64,000 bases of DNA from Hermatobates lingyangjiaoensis (GCA_026182355.1 JAPFBL010000529.1:242758-306757); one strand, 5' to 3'. Positions 32,357 through 43,260 are shown, counted from the first letter of the stretch. The notes: generated from the sequence alone by a model not told the origin. Numbers and translations are program-made.

Positions 32357-32530
32357 AGGGGCACAGGTTAGCTCAATAGTTAACGTACTCGCCTCTGTGA
32401 ATGTCGTCCCTCGGAGAATACGTTAAGCCGTCGGTCCCGAGCCTGTACGATGTCAGGTACTCGTTAAAGATACCCTACTCGAAATCCACTTGAGTTAGGC
32501 AAACTTTAGCATTCTCAATGTATAATCTAT
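32357..32530 (+). repeat. tRNA-headed SINE copy with internal deletion
   Basis: ACAGGTTAGCTCAATAGTTA, then directly the body CGTCCCTCGGAGAATACGTT, CGGTCCCGAGCCTGTACGAT and TACTCGTTAAA. The B-box and following 50 bp are missing. Confidence 0.7.
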
Positions 32531-33240
32531 AGAATTACCAATCAAACAAAAAAAAACAGTAAACGGCTGACGTTTATCACCCGCTAGGGGTTCGGTTTAA
32601 ATTTGTTATATACACTACTTTATTTAGAGAAATAAAGTCTTTTGAAACTACTAGTAGAGATAATCATGGAAATTAATTCAATATTATTGAATAAACAAAG
32701 CTATTTTGGATAATAATCAAACACATGGATTTAATGCGACAGAGGCTATTTCCTCATAAATCCCAGATTATTGGACAGTTCAGTTGTTTGAACATTATTG
32801 GATTTACTATTCAGAATATTAATGAAAACCGACAAAAGGATTAATTTTATGAATTTATATAAGAATAGATATATCAATATTTGTTTCTTTTTTCTTTAGG
32901 CTTCCGCCATTAATATCTTTACTGCCCAGTATAATTCATGGTTTGGCAATTCTCTGCAGTCGTGCAAAAGGCAGGGTTTTTTGGTAGTGTCTGTGCATTT
33001 CCTTTCGTTTTTTACACAGTGAACATGGATATCAATGGTGAATAATCGCAAACTAAAATAATGTTAAAGCAAAAATAAATCTCTTTAGAAGATAGAATCA
33101 TAATTCATATCTCTTTTAATGTTGTACTGTTGTATAAACTGTTAAATAGTCTGTCGTTTTTTTTTTAAATATTCAGTTTATTTATTATCTTTAGGTCCTA
33201 TTCGGAAAGGTTTTTCATGAAAACTGAATGTAAAATAGAC
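32531..33240. other. AT-rich spacer
   Basis: No recognised coding or repeat family. Confidence 0.4.
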
Positions 33241-33345
33241 CATTTTATAAGAACTCAGTTAGTCTGAGAGTCTGAAGAAGACCACTACTGGTCGAAAGAT
33301 CTAAGTTGAACTTCAAAAATTGTTACTGTTACTCAACATATATAT
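33241..33345 (+). repeat. PLE terminal repeat with clear hammerhead-like hairpin
   Basis: 33272-33297 reads CTGAAGA, A, GACC-ACTACT-GGTC, GAAA, then GATCTAAG. A single, non-fold-back copy with an intact stem. Confidence 0.6.
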
Positions 33346-33474
33346 TATGTTGGTTATGGTTATGTTATACGTATGGTACAACCAGGTAAATTAGGTATTT
33401 AGTACAACATCAATTGTTATTATTACTGGTTCAAAGCAGTGATAAAAAACAAAGGGTCTATGAATAGAACTTCT

Positions 33475-33835
33475 TCTCTGTATCCGTGTCAAGTGACCTT
33501 ACTACAAAAAAGTTTGAATACTTTTTTTCCCCTGTATCCGTGTCAAGTGAGTTTATTATAAAAGAGCTTCAACACTTTCCCTGTATCCGTGTCAAGTGAG
33601 TTTACTACAAAAGAGCTTGAATACTTTCCCTATATTCATGTCAAGTGACTTTACCGCAAAATAGCTCGAATATTTTCCTTGTACCCCGTGTCAAGTGACT
33701 CTGCTACAAAGGAGCTTGAACACTTTCCCTGTATCCATGTCAAGTGACCTTACTGCAAAAGAGTCTGAATATGTACCCTGTATTCGTGTCAAGTGACCTT
33801 AACACAAAATAACTTGAATACTTTCCCTTTGTTTT
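33475..33835 (+). repeat. Minisatellite, about 52-bp units, 7 copies
   Basis: Unit: CCCTGTATCCGTGTCAAGTG, then AC/GTTTACTACAAAAGAGCTTG, then AATACTTT. Units differ by substitutions and 1-4 bp indels. Confidence 0.9.
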
Positions 33836-33892
33836 TGGTTATTTGAAAGTTTTGTAATACTTTCTTTATTGGAAGTATTCATCCACTCTTAT

Positions 33893-34270
33893 TTGGGGAA
33901 AGTATTAAGCCATCACACAAAAAAGTTTATTATAAAAAACTAAACAACGCGTTTTGAACACTTGATATTCTTCTTCAGGTTACATCTAAAAGAAATATGC
34001 ATTTATGAGCTTTAAGAACATTGAGAATAATTAATTAATAATGAATACAATATCTGACTATTAAGTTATAGAATGTTATCACTCAATAGTGTCAGATATT
34101 GTATTTATTTTTAATTAATTCTCCCCGACGTTCTTAAAGCTCATAAATGGATATAGATTTTAGATGTAACCTGAAGAAGGACATCAAATGTTTGAAAAGC
34201 GTTGTTTAATTTTTTATAATAATTTTTTTTGCGTGGAGACTTAATACTAATGCCCAATATGAGTAAATAC
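33893..34270. repeat. Fold-back PLE terminal repeat, AACGCGTTTTGAACAC family
   Basis: Arms AAAGTATTAAGCC... and complement, with GTTACATCT and CCTGAAGA-A-GGACA...TGTTTGAAAAGCG. Relatives at 46.6 and 50.6 kb. Confidence 0.7.
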
Positions 34271-34494
34271 CACACTATAAGAGATTGCACAGTTAATGAA
34301 TTCATCCATTCTGAATGTTTTTCAATATAGTTAAAAAAAAACAAAAACGAATGGTTTTTAAAGTGTTGTAATTGTTTATAAAGTAAAATAAGGAAGTATT
34401 TAAGAAAGGATAAAGGCGTTTGTTAGGCGAGAAAGCAAGAAAGACAAGGTGTGGAAGTAAAGGTATTTCTACTTTGGAGTAAGGAGGTGAGAGA

Positions 34495-34745
34495 GTGGTG
34501 CATCTATAATGGACTCGCGCGGCGCCCCCATGCTGCTGGCGCCGGGATCACACTTGTTGTTTGTTTGTACGATCAGTTCTGTAAACAATGGGCAGGTGGG
34601 ATGATCGTGCTGAGATCTGCCTTTGGCTCTCATTACTCTTTGGGTCTTCGGCGTCCAAATCACCCCCCACCCCCACCCTCCCCCACCCCCCACTCAACCC
34701 CTTTTCGTCATTACTCTCGCTCCATATTCACGCTTCCCTTCTATT
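34495..34745. other. GC-rich island, unassigned
   Basis: Stands out from the AT-rich surroundings: CTCGCGCGGCGCCCCCATGC and a pyrimidine run of C with A and T at 34664-34700. Open frames cross it on both strands, but none matches a family I know. It could be a promoter, a decayed exon or foreign repeat. Confidence 0.35.
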
Positions 34746-34970
34746 CAGTTTGAACAGCTTCAGCAATCAACAAATCTCTACAATCTGTAAGCCTTCAAAC
34801 CTACTCATTTAGATTTTTCTCATACAAGCATTCCATTCTAGTTATATTCATTTTTTTTTTTTTAGGATCAGAGGGTCTTTCACGTACTTCTTGGTTAATC
34901 CAGTAGATATAGAATTGTTGGGTATAAGCCATTTGATGTCGTGTTACCCAATACTTCAAGATCTGTGGAG

Positions 34971-35330
34971 ATGATCAGCTCATCCTCTAAGCATAAAAGG
35001 CACAGTGTCAGGAAAAAGGACATTGCCGAGATGTTTAGCTCATCTTCTACGCATAAAGGGCAGAGTGTACGGAAAAAGGACATTATCGAGATGTTCAGTT
35101 CATCCTCTACGCACGAAGAGCAGAATGTCAGGAAAAAGGACATTATCGGGATGTTCAGCTCATCCTCTACGCAGTAAGGGCAGTTGTCAGGAAAAATGAC
35201 GTTACCGAGATGTTCAGCTTATACTCTACGCTTAAAGGGCAGTTGTCAGGAAAAAGGACATTATCGTGATGTTCAGCTCATCCGCTGCGCACGAAGGGCA
35301 GATTGTCATGAAAAAGGACATTATCAGACA
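34971..35330 (+). repeat. Minisatellite, 60-bp units, 6 copies
   Basis: Unit: GATGTTCAGCTCATCCTCTA, CGCATAAAGGGCAGAGTGTC, AGGAAAAAGGACATTATCGA. Since 60 is 20 codons, several frames stay open through three or more units on both strands; I do not call a gene. Confidence 0.9.
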
Positions 35331-35400
35331 ATCATCGACAGAATATGTACTAGGTATAGCCATTGATACGAGTATATAACCACCACCAACGTTTTATTAG

Positions 35401-35729
35401 AGGGAGCCATGGTAGCCCAGTTGTTTGCATGCTCGCCTCTGAACTGTTAGATCCAAGGTTCAATTCTCAATCTCGATTTCTGTAGGCGTGAGATGAAAAC
35501 ATCTGAGGACTTCATCCCTTGGAGAGGATATTAAGCCATTGGCCCTGAGCCTGTACGATGTCAAGTACTCGTTAAAAATCCTTACTCTAAATATACTTGA
35601 GCTAGGTAAAATTTAGGACTCCTAATGTAGAATAAGCCGGGTAATGTCTATCACCAAACAATAAATTGGCCTGACTTTTCGCCTCTAGAACAATACTATA
35701 GGTGAAGAGCCTATTGGGAAATAAACAAA
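35401..35729 (+). repeat. tRNA-headed SINE copy
   Basis: GGTAGCCCAGTTGTTTGCAT, GCCTCTGAACTGTTAGATCC, GGTTCAATTCTC, body CGTGAGATGAAAACATCTGA and GTACGATGTCAAGTACTCGT, tail GGAAATAAACAAAACG. Confidence 0.75.
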
Positions 35730-35924
35730 ACGAACATTTTATTAGATGATGTAACCTCCCAGGGCTTCCTGTAACCCATTGCAACTGATTTTTTGATAAT
35801 GCTGCAAGCATATTGCAGCTTTTGAAGAATGATTTACTTCTGAGAAGGCATTCAACATTAGAACCTTAAATTAAAGTTCTGAAGTCCTGAAAGTATTTAT
35901 TTTTGGAGTTATTTTTGTTTGTAA

Positions 35925-36060
35925 AACTGGCTTTTTACTTTGTTTGCTCTCTGAAGACATAAATTGAAAGACCTCAGAGCATTTAATCTATTGTTTTCCT
36001 TTTATCCATTTTGGTTTAAACTTCATTGATTGCATCACGTGTTTATTTATTGTGATTTTT
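35925..36060 (+). repeat. Decayed PLE end, GGCCT..AGAGCAT family
   Basis: TGCTCTCTGAAGACATAAATTGAAAG then CAGAGCATTTAATC; compare the long inverted repeat at 19.2 kb. Ends in CACGTGTTTATTTATTGTG and (TA)n (36065-36100). Confidence 0.5.
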
Positions 36061-36061
36061 C

Positions 36062-36064
<3 letters not shown>

Positions 36065-36105
<41 letters not shown>

Positions 36106-36375
36106 GCGGGGAGATATGCAGATATAATGTTATTCAAGGTTTTAGCAGTATTTTACGTTAGTGACCTCACTTGTGAAATTATCGCGCCCAATAATTTCAC
36201 AAGTGAGCACACCAACGTACAATACTGCTAAAACCGTGAAAATATATATATATATATATATATACATATATCAACACAATATGAAATGGGTACTCTAACG
36301 AGGACCGCTTGTTGTTGTTTCACGTGTTTATGTGAAATCTATCTATATATATATATATATATATATATATAAGTT
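36065..36375. repeat. (TA)n runs with two fold-back scraps
   Basis: Three TA runs (about 36065-36100, 36241-36264, 36341-36371). Between the first two, TTTTAGCAGTATT...AATTTCACAAGTGAG is inverted on itself (arms about 50 bp). Between the last two is a CACGTG-family scrap. Confidence 0.7.
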
Positions 36376-36764
36376 CAAATGATTTAATCCTAACCAATAA
36401 ATAACATAATTTTCAGACAAATAGTAAGAAAGTAAGTAAGACTTACTTGGTAAATAAGAGACATCCTTATACAATCAAAAAGTAATTGATACGAGTATAA
36501 CCCAATTTTTGAACTGCATAATTTAGGTAAATTTAAAAAAAAATATGTTGTTGAAAATATCAGAAACAAATTTTGAAAACAATTAAATAGTTATTAGGTA
36601 AATTAGCAGGTAATGTTTAGAATTTTCAAGGATTGACTGGGACGTTGGATATGAAGCGATTAGATTTGCCTGGATTGGATAGGTATCATAACACTAGGTA
36701 TTAATATTATTAGTCCGGTCAAGTATTCTCTCCAACCGTGGAATACATCTTATTTTCTAACTTA

Positions 36765-37695
36765 GTGCAATCAGTTATTATGTGGTATTTACTCATTGTA
36801 GGGTGAAAAGCTAATGAAATGATCTCCACATATACAAATTTAATGGTATAAACAACGCGTTTCGAACACGTAGTGTTCTTCTTCAGGCATTAAATAAGGG
36901 TTATTAGAAGAGTACAGAGGAATATATTTAGGTATGAATTGGTATGTATATATTAATTAATGCCTGAGGAGGAACACTACGTGTTCGAAACGCATTGTTT
37001 ATACCAGTGGTTCTGAACGTGGTCCACATGGACCCCCAGGGGTCCACAGAGGATTACTGGGGGTCCATGAGAAAAGTAGTATTCTGAAGGTCCATGACTC
37101 GCGGTTAGGGCTCTATGTTAAGTTTAAATGAATTCATCAGCAAACAAAAAATAAACCAAAGCGTAGTAAGCTTTGGCCGCACAATATTCACACATAATTA
37201 AAATATAAGGCCTAATATCCTCGTCAGTTTTGTTAAAATGTTCCAATGTTTTAAAATTTTCTATTGCACATCTCTTTATGGTATAAAGAGATACCATTCA
37301 AATCATTCAAAATTGATTCTGTTACAATTTATTTCAGGGTTCTTTATAAAATGTAAATGAAGAAATATTTTGTTATTGTTTTAAAAACATTTTTGTATTT
37401 TCGCATGTGTTGTAGATGTAATGAAATTATTTCATAATTAACGATTTTCATTTACTAAAAAACAAATATTTATTTATAAATTCGTATAATTATGTTTTTT
37501 AAGTATCCGGGGGGAGTGGGGGTCTACAAGTAGCTTTTAGGGGTCTACAAGTAGCTTTTAGTGGGTCCAAAAGTAGCTTTTAGGAGGTCCACAAGTAGCT
37601 TTTAGGGGGTCCACAAGCAAACAAAGGTTGAGAACCCCTGGTTTATACCATTAAATTTTTATATGTGGAGAGCATTTCATTAGCTTTTTACCCTA
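36765..37695. repeat. PLE inverted terminal repeats, split by a hAT element
   Basis: Left arm GGTATTTACTCATTGTAGGG to TTCTTCTTCAGGCATT; right arm 36955-37004 resumes at 37641-37690. 36964-36990 reads CTGAGGA, G, GAACAC-TAC-GTGTTC, GAAA. This is the best preserved member of the TTTACCCTAC family. Confidence 0.8.
37005..37640. mobile_element. Non-autonomous hAT element with perfect 8-bp target duplication
   Basis: Ends CAGTGGTTCTGAACG and AGGTTGAGAACCCCTG are inverted matches. The flanks 36997-37004 and 37641-37648 are both GTTTATAC. Internal short repeats AGGGGTCCACAAGTAGCTTT occur several times near the right end. It contains no transposase. It inserted into a PLE terminal repeat, so it is younger than that. 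Confidence 0.93.
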
Positions 37696-37699
37696 CATC

Positions 37700-38265
37700 T
37701 TATTTTTATTGACTAGGTGTTGTTTCAAATATGTTAGAACTATACTGGGGAAAATAGATAAAATAAGTATCAAAAAAAAAGCCTTTTTTGTTGTTGGCGT
37801 TTCGAAAACTTAGTGTTCAAAGTCAGGTAAACTTATAAAATACAAATTATCATTACTGAATGTAGCATGGCTGTGTGTAAAGAAAGATTTTTTTTTCAAA
37901 AGTGTTTTGATAATACGGGTAGTTCGATGTATGTTTTATCTTTTGGACAGGAAGGCAATCAAAAGTTGAGAGGGACTTGCTGCTTATTTACTGCCCCAAT
38001 TGCCAGGAAAGATATATCAAAGGCGTGGGAAGCAGGTTCATTTGTGGTGGTTTTTCCTCTATCTCTTTCTCTGTTTGCTTTTTGCCTAGTGGGTGCAGTA
38101 AACATAGGCACGTGACCATAATGGTTGTCACTGAATAGGTGAGGCGCCTATTGAAAATCAGACAGCGTGTCCACAGCTACTAGCCAGTAGCCCAGGTACC
38201 ATCCATCTCTTATATCTTCTCTCTCACTATACTACTACTCAAACACCCCATTCAAGCCTTCTCAA
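37700..38265. other. Unassigned sequence with short open frame
   Basis: An 82-codon frame at 37867-38115 has no domain I recognise. GTTTCGAAAACTTAGTGTTC near 37799 hints at a decayed PLE end on the minus strand. Confidence 0.4.
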
Positions 38266-38358
38266 AACACTCATTCTTCTACATTTATAGAAGAAAAAAA
38301 AAAATAATCAATTTGATTAATCTCTGATAGTCAAGTGGGAGCTATCATACCTCTAGAC

Positions 38359-38718
38359 CAGGGCTTCTTAAACTGTGGGTCGCGACCCCCAGGGGGGTCG
38401 CGAGACTACTGAAAGGGGGTCGCAAAGATCTGATACTTTTCAATCGTTATAAATAAAATTTTAAAATTAGTATACACACTACGTACAAATATAAATACAA
38501 ATAAAAATCATACAAAATACTATTGTAGTTTCCAATTATATATATGTGAAATGAATGGGTACGTATTCTTTAATCCTTATTTTATTTACATTGTAAAATA
38601 GTGCGATATTACATCTACATCTACGGTTAATATATATTTCATTATATGGAGGAGGGGGTCGTTTAAAATTTCCTAAGCTTGAAGGGGGTCGCTATATAAA
38701 AAAGTTTAAGAAGCCCTG
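38359..38718. mobile_element. Short non-autonomous hAT element, TSD CTCTAGAC
   Basis: 360 bp with ends CAGGGCTTCTTAAACT and AGTTTAAGAAGCCCTG, a perfect 16-bp inverted repeat. Flanks 38351-38358 and 38719-38726 are both CTCTAGAC. Subterminal GGGTCGCGACCCCCAGGGG and AGGGGGTCGC clusters near both ends. Confidence 0.95.
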
Positions 38719-38726
38719 CTCTAGAC

Positions 38727-39421
38727 CACAGATTCCCAAAGTAGGTTCTGCGGAACCCAGGGGTTCCTTAACAGACAGTCTGGGATTACGCGAAAAACAT
38801 TTAGAGAAAACATTTTTCTAAATTTTTTTTTGTGGGTATGTATTTATTCTGTGTTTCTTGTAAATCATGAAACCGAATTATAAACGACTTATAAACATAA
38901 GTAGAAGTGGCCAAAATTTTATTCATATTTAGGATGAATCACTAGTCAGTTTTTAGAGCTATCTGATTCCCGAATTTCTTTCTATTGTAAAAATAGCACT
39001 TCACACATTGCTGCCACTTCCCACTACCTAATTATGTAATACCGGATTTTCCTTTCATACTGCCATAAAAACTAAATACCAAAGTAGACTTAATGCTCGG
39101 TCTGATTTAAGAATCAATTTTTCAACGATTTTGTAATCAACGATTACAAAATAAACTTTGTTTTAAAGTTGCCAATAATTCTGTTTAATGTGTTATGTAC
39201 TTGTAGAAGATATGAAAATTAAAATCTTTTAGTTTGAATTTATCTTCGAAAAATACAAATTGCAGTAAAATTTTTTAATTGTTTTTAATCATACATACTA
39301 TTTATAAAAGCATATGAAAATATTTATATTATGATTGTATAAAATCATTAGAATCTGGGGTTCCTGGGAAAGTTACGGAAGCAAAAATGGTTCCGCGTCG
39401 AAAAAAGTTTGAGAAACTCTG
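38727..39421 (+). mobile_element. Degraded hAT element with transposase remnant
   Basis: Ends CACAGATTCCCAAAGT and AGTTTGAGAAACTCTG match at 12 of 16 inverted positions. Left flank CTCTAGAC (shared with the neighbouring element) and right flank CTCTATAC give a one-mismatch target duplication. It is homologous to the remnant at 31.3-31.8 kb. Confidence 0.8.
38993..39115 (+). pseudogene. hAT transposase C-terminal remnant, second copy
   Basis: Frame IALHTLLPLPTT, stop, LCNTGFSFHTAIKTKYQSRL, then N..SDLRI. Same LLPF/TTYLCE.GFS block as the copy at 31.3 kb, with a different stop, so the two decayed independently. Confidence 0.75.
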
Positions 39422-39712
39422 CTCTATACACTCATTCTTCTATATTTATAGAAGAAAAAACAAATAATAAATTTGACTAATCTCTGATAGTCAATGTGGG
39501 TGTGGTCATGCTTCTAGACACTCATTCTTCTATATTTATAGAAGAAAAAACAAATAATAAATTTGACTAATCTCTGATAGTCAATGTGGGGGTGGTCATG
39601 CCTGTAGACAATCACTCTTCTACATTTATAGAAGAAAAAAAAATAAAGATTGTTTAACTTTATCAAAATTCTTATTGTGTTAGTTTATGCTTAATCAGTT
39701 TATACGATATAC

Positions 39713-39739
39713 CTGATGATGATTTCAGTGAAATCGAAA
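39713..39739 (+). ncRNA. Hammerhead-like hairpin, perfect 6-bp stem
   Basis: CTGATGA, T, GATTTC-AGT-GAAATC, GAAA, followed by GCTTGTAACC. It shows the conserved core with one extra base before the stem and no mismatch. Whether it cleaves itself is unknown. It precedes a PLE N-terminal scrap. Confidence 0.4.
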
Positions 39740-39759
39740 GCTTGTAACCTACGAAATTA

Positions 39760-39921
39760 TTTCTTTAATGTCTCTGGGACAACTCCTTCATGAAATCACT
39801 CTCTACAAAGAAAACTAGTTAGAAAACTAGAAAACACCAGCAAAAAGGTCGTGAATGCGGAAGCTGCCGTCTACTTTAATAAAATATGTTTACAAGAGAA
39901 TCTGCTGCCAATATATACTAA

Positions 39922-39930
<9 letters not shown>
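39760..39930 (+). pseudogene. PLE N-terminal scrap ending in (TA)n
   Basis: Reads KLENTSKKVVNAEAAVYFNK, ICLQENLLPIYTNI and then (TA)n. It is the longest plus-strand copy of this block. A matching upstream piece SLGQLLHEIT is also present at 16.4 kb. Confidence 0.55.
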
Positions 39931-39953
<23 letters not shown>

Positions 39954-39954
39954 C

Positions 39955-40310
39955 TAAAATAAAGTTTATCAGGACTCGGTCAGTTCTGCAGGTTCAAATT
40001 AAACTTTAATTGCCAACGTTTTGTTTTTTTCAGTTCAGTGTCACGTGTTTATTCAAACTAGACTATTTGAAAAATATATACTTCTTTAAGTTTTCTCACT
40101 AACATTTGTCAAAGTTTCTATTGCATTTTATGATGTATTTCTTATTTTGTATTTGGGATTTTTATGTAGGTTTGATTTTATAATAATTGCATTTTTTCTT
40201 ACATTTCCTCTGTTTTGTAGGCCAATGAAAAAGATTTTTAAGTAATAACCGAAACGTTGGCAATGAGACTTTAATTTGAACCTGAAGAATTGACCGAGTC
40301 CTGATTAACT

Positions 40311-40318
<8 letters not shown>
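39955..40318. repeat. Fold-back repeat, CCGAAACGTTGGCAA family
   Basis: Arms AAAGTTTATCAGGACTCGGT... and complement around a 170-bp loop. The right side has AATGAAAAAGATTTTTAAGT, then AACCGAAACG. Confidence 0.75.
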
Positions 40319-40360
<42 letters not shown>

Positions 40361-40587
40361 CAGATTCAATAATATATCGACCGTTTGATAGAATAGGTGT
40401 GTTCTCTAATCGGGGTTCGGTCAATTTTCCAGGATAAAAAATCAAACTCTCGTTGCCAACGCTTCGGTTTTATTTAAAACCTTTTTCATAGGCCTATGAA
40501 AAAGGTTTTAAATAAAACCGAAACGTTGGCAACGAGAGTTTGATTTTTTATCCTGGAAAATTGACCGAACCCCGATTAGAGAACACA

Positions 40588-40645
<58 letters not shown>
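40319..40645. repeat. (TA)n-bounded perfect fold-back, CCGAAACG family
   Basis: TA runs at 40319-40359 and 40589-40645 bracket arms 40404-40496 and 40496-40590 that are essentially exact complements, joined at AGGCCT. The plus arm reads AAGGTTTTAAATAAAACC, GAAACG: a strong stem before GAAA. Confidence 0.88.
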
Positions 40646-40646
<1 letters not shown>

Positions 40647-40790
40647 TTAAATTACACAAAGCACGACACAGAAAAGAGAATAAAAAGAACACTTACAGAA
40701 TTCAATATTTTTCAGGAGAGTAGACTAGAAGAGAGGACGAAGTGAGAGAGATCTCCCCACGTCGAAGAACGGAGCGCGAATCATATATAT
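40646..40790 (-). repeat. PLE terminal repeat piece, second copy of the 17.9 kb type
   Basis: ACACAAAGCACGACACAGAA and TAGAAGAGAGGACGAA match 17.87-17.97 kb. The hairpin itself is deleted here. Confidence 0.55.
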
Positions 40791-40796
40791 ATATAT

Positions 40797-40993
40797 CGAT
40801 TAATTTACCACAATGAAACAAATTTGGAAACAATGTTCTAAGGCCTTTCGTCAACACATTGTCAGAGAGCAAGTGAACTAAAAAATAATAAATACTTGTT
40901 AACCTGTTTACTTGCTCTCTGACAATGTGTTGACAAAAGGCCTTAGAGCATTGTTTCCAAATTTGTTTCATTGTGGTAAATTAATCCATCTAT
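40797..40993. repeat. Fold-back repeat related to the 19.2 kb inverted repeat
   Basis: Arms GATTAATTTACCACAATGAA... and complement (about 90 bp each). They share GGCCTTTCGTCAACAC with 19.2 kb and are shorter. Confidence 0.85.
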
Positions 40994-41280
40994 TACATCA
41001 AGTTTTATTTTATATATATATATATGTCTAAATGATTGACTAGTTGATGACTGAAGGGAATTTTTGCTTCACAGGGTGGTGTGACCCAGGTGATGTTGGG
41101 ATCGAGTCAATGGTCCTTGGAGAGCTGTTCGTTTTGGCACTAAAAAGGACCATAAATACAGTACATCTCTTTGGAAGAGATACATCTATCATTTCAAAAT
41201 ATTTCGATGACTCACATGTCCTCTTTAAAGGTGAGAGAAACATTAGTTACTATACGTGGGACACCTTAGGCACATCTTGA

Positions 41281-42003
41281 TTGCTATTGTGGTGTGGTGT
41301 TAAGGTTGTTATTATTCTGTTAAGAATGTTATTGTGGTGTTAAGGTTGTTATTGTGGTGGTAAGATTGTTATTGTGGTTTTAAGATTGTTATTATGGCGT
41401 TACGATTGTTATCGTGGTGTTAAGGTTATTATTGTGGTGTTAAGATTGTTATTGTGGTTTTAAGATTGTTATTGTGGCGTTACGATTGTTATCGTGGCGT
41501 TAAGGTTGTTATTGTGGTGTTAAGATTGTTATTGTGGCGTTAAGATTGTTATTGTGGCGTTACGATTGTTATCGTGGTGTTAAGGTTGTTATTATGGTGT
41601 TAAGATTGTTATTGTGGTTTTAAGATTGTTATTGTGGCGTTACGATTGTTATTGTGGTGTTAAGGTTGTTATTGTGGTTTTAAGATTGTTATTGTGGTTT
41701 TAAGATTGTTATTGTGGCGTTACGATTGTTATCGTGGCGTTAAGGTTGTTATTGTGGTGTTAAGATTGTTATTGTGGCGTTAAGATTGTTATTGTGGCGT
41801 TACGATTGTTATCGTGGTGTTAAGGTTGTTATTATGGTGTTAAGATTGTTATTGTGATTTTAAGATTGTTATTGTGGCGTTACGATTGTTATCGTGGTGT
41901 TAAGGTTGTTATTGTGGTGTTAAGATTGTTATTGTGGTTTTAAGATTGTTCTTGTGGCATTAAGATTGTTATTTAGTAATAAGGTTGTTATTGTGGTGTT
42001 AAG
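41281..42003 (+). repeat. Minisatellite, 20-bp units, about 36 copies
   Basis: Unit ATTGTGGTGTTAAGATTGTT, with GGCGTTACGATTG, GGTTTTAAG and GTTATC variants. Blocks of variants repeat in order (for example 41455-41580 and 41695-41820), so there is a higher-order pattern. The plus strand is almost free of C. Confidence 0.95.
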
Positions 42004-43025
42004 ACCTGTTTCTGACCAACTAAGATTCTGTTATATTGCCAATAAAACTTATATAAACATTATAAACAAGTTTCCACATTATAAACAAGTATTTTCACTA
42101 GAAATTTTAGCTTCTTTGCTCAAAAACATATATTTTTATTGTTTTTATGGCTCTTTGTAGCTTTCTGAGACACCTCAGTTTGCTTTAGTTGTTGCTTGTT
42201 TGCTGTAAAATTTCATTTTGTTTATAAATAAATTATTACTTCTGACTATGAAAGAAAGTTTAAAATAAAATCGAAACGTCGGGAAGAAGAGCTTGATTTT
42301 GAACCTAAAAATTGACTGAATCCCGATTACATAATACACGTCTATATATTAATGCGTCCATTTAGGGATGAGGCCTTCATTTATATAAGTTTTGTTAAAA
42401 TTAATGGCAATTTTGACTTTCATGAAGACCCACCATGCATCTCGCTGCAGGAGTATCCAAAGAGCATACTTCAACCATACATGAAGTGAAATTAACTAGC
42501 AAATGCTAACTAATAATACAGTTGTACTACAACAAAAAAATGACCACACTAGATTACAAATCATGGAGGCAATTTTTTATTCTGTACAAACAACCTATTA
42601 TCAATAGTCAGGGTGGAGGATTTACAAGAATTCTGAAATTATATGAAAGCCGTCCGAAGAAAAACCAGACAGGGAGGTGCAAGGAAGCCAGTACGATGCC
42701 CTCCGTCATTAACATTGAAGCTGGAAGTTAACCAGGGTCTGCGTGAAACCTTACCACGCCTACAACCTGTTAGTAACCTCCCCTAAGACGAAAATGTATA
42801 AAGTTACTCTGTTATTGTTTAATTCAATTTTTGATATTATTAAATTTTTAGAAACTGTTATGTTTTTTTGTTAGTATTTTACATTATTGGATCCTTAAAA
42901 ATGGTCGACGCAGGCAGACAACTTTGGTGACTTGTATGTTTTTTAAAATATATGGAAAACCTATATGAAAAAGGTGGGAAAATCGATCAAAAAATATGTG
43001 AAACTCAAAATTGGCATTCATTTTA
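42004..43025. other. Mixed spacer with one decayed PLE hairpin
   Basis: 42248-42340 has AAATCGAAACGTCGGG and GATTTTGAACCTAAAAATTG, a single arm of the CCGAAACG family. The rest is unassigned; the frame at 42522-42731 has no known domain. Confidence 0.4.
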
Positions 43026-43027
43026 AC

Positions 43028-43054
43028 AAAACTTACACACACACACACACACAC

Positions 43055-43110
<56 letters not shown>
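43028..43110. repeat. (CA)n followed by (TA)n
   Basis: An ACACAC run (43034-43062) passes into a long TA run to about 43110. Confidence 0.9.
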
Positions 43111-43116
<6 letters not shown>

Positions 43117-43252
43117 GATTAAACCACAGATGAATTTTTTGACTGTGACGAAGAACGATTGTTACAGTTAAAAGATCTTAGTCTTTTTTTCCCATTTCAT
43201 AATGTGGTTTGATCATTGATTGTTATTTCACGTGTTTTTGTGAAATATTATA
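43111..43252 (+). repeat. PLE terminal repeat, CACGTG family
   Basis: GTGACGA-A-GAACGATTGTTACAGTT, AAAAGATC, then CACGTGTTTTTGTGAAAT and (TA)n. Confidence 0.6.
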
Positions 43253-43260
43253 TATATATA

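Larger units (their letters stand above)
38265..39650 (+). repeat. Minisatellite of about 88-bp units, interrupted by two hAT elements
   Basis: Unit: ACTCATTCTTCTATATTTAT, AGAAGAAAAAACAAATAATA, TTTGACTAATCTCTGATAGT, then GGTCATGCTTCTAGAC. One copy lies left of the hAT pair (38269-38358) and about three lie right of it (39430-39640). Confidence 0.85.

Noticed and set aside
34941..35199. Serine-rich repeat protein in the 60-bp minisatellite
   Set aside because: Both strands and several frames are equally open, frames break when a unit loses bases, and no start, promoter or homology supports a gene.
37867..38115. 82-codon ORF with a hydrophobic end
   Set aside because: No recognised domain, no splice or promoter context, and codon use like the background.
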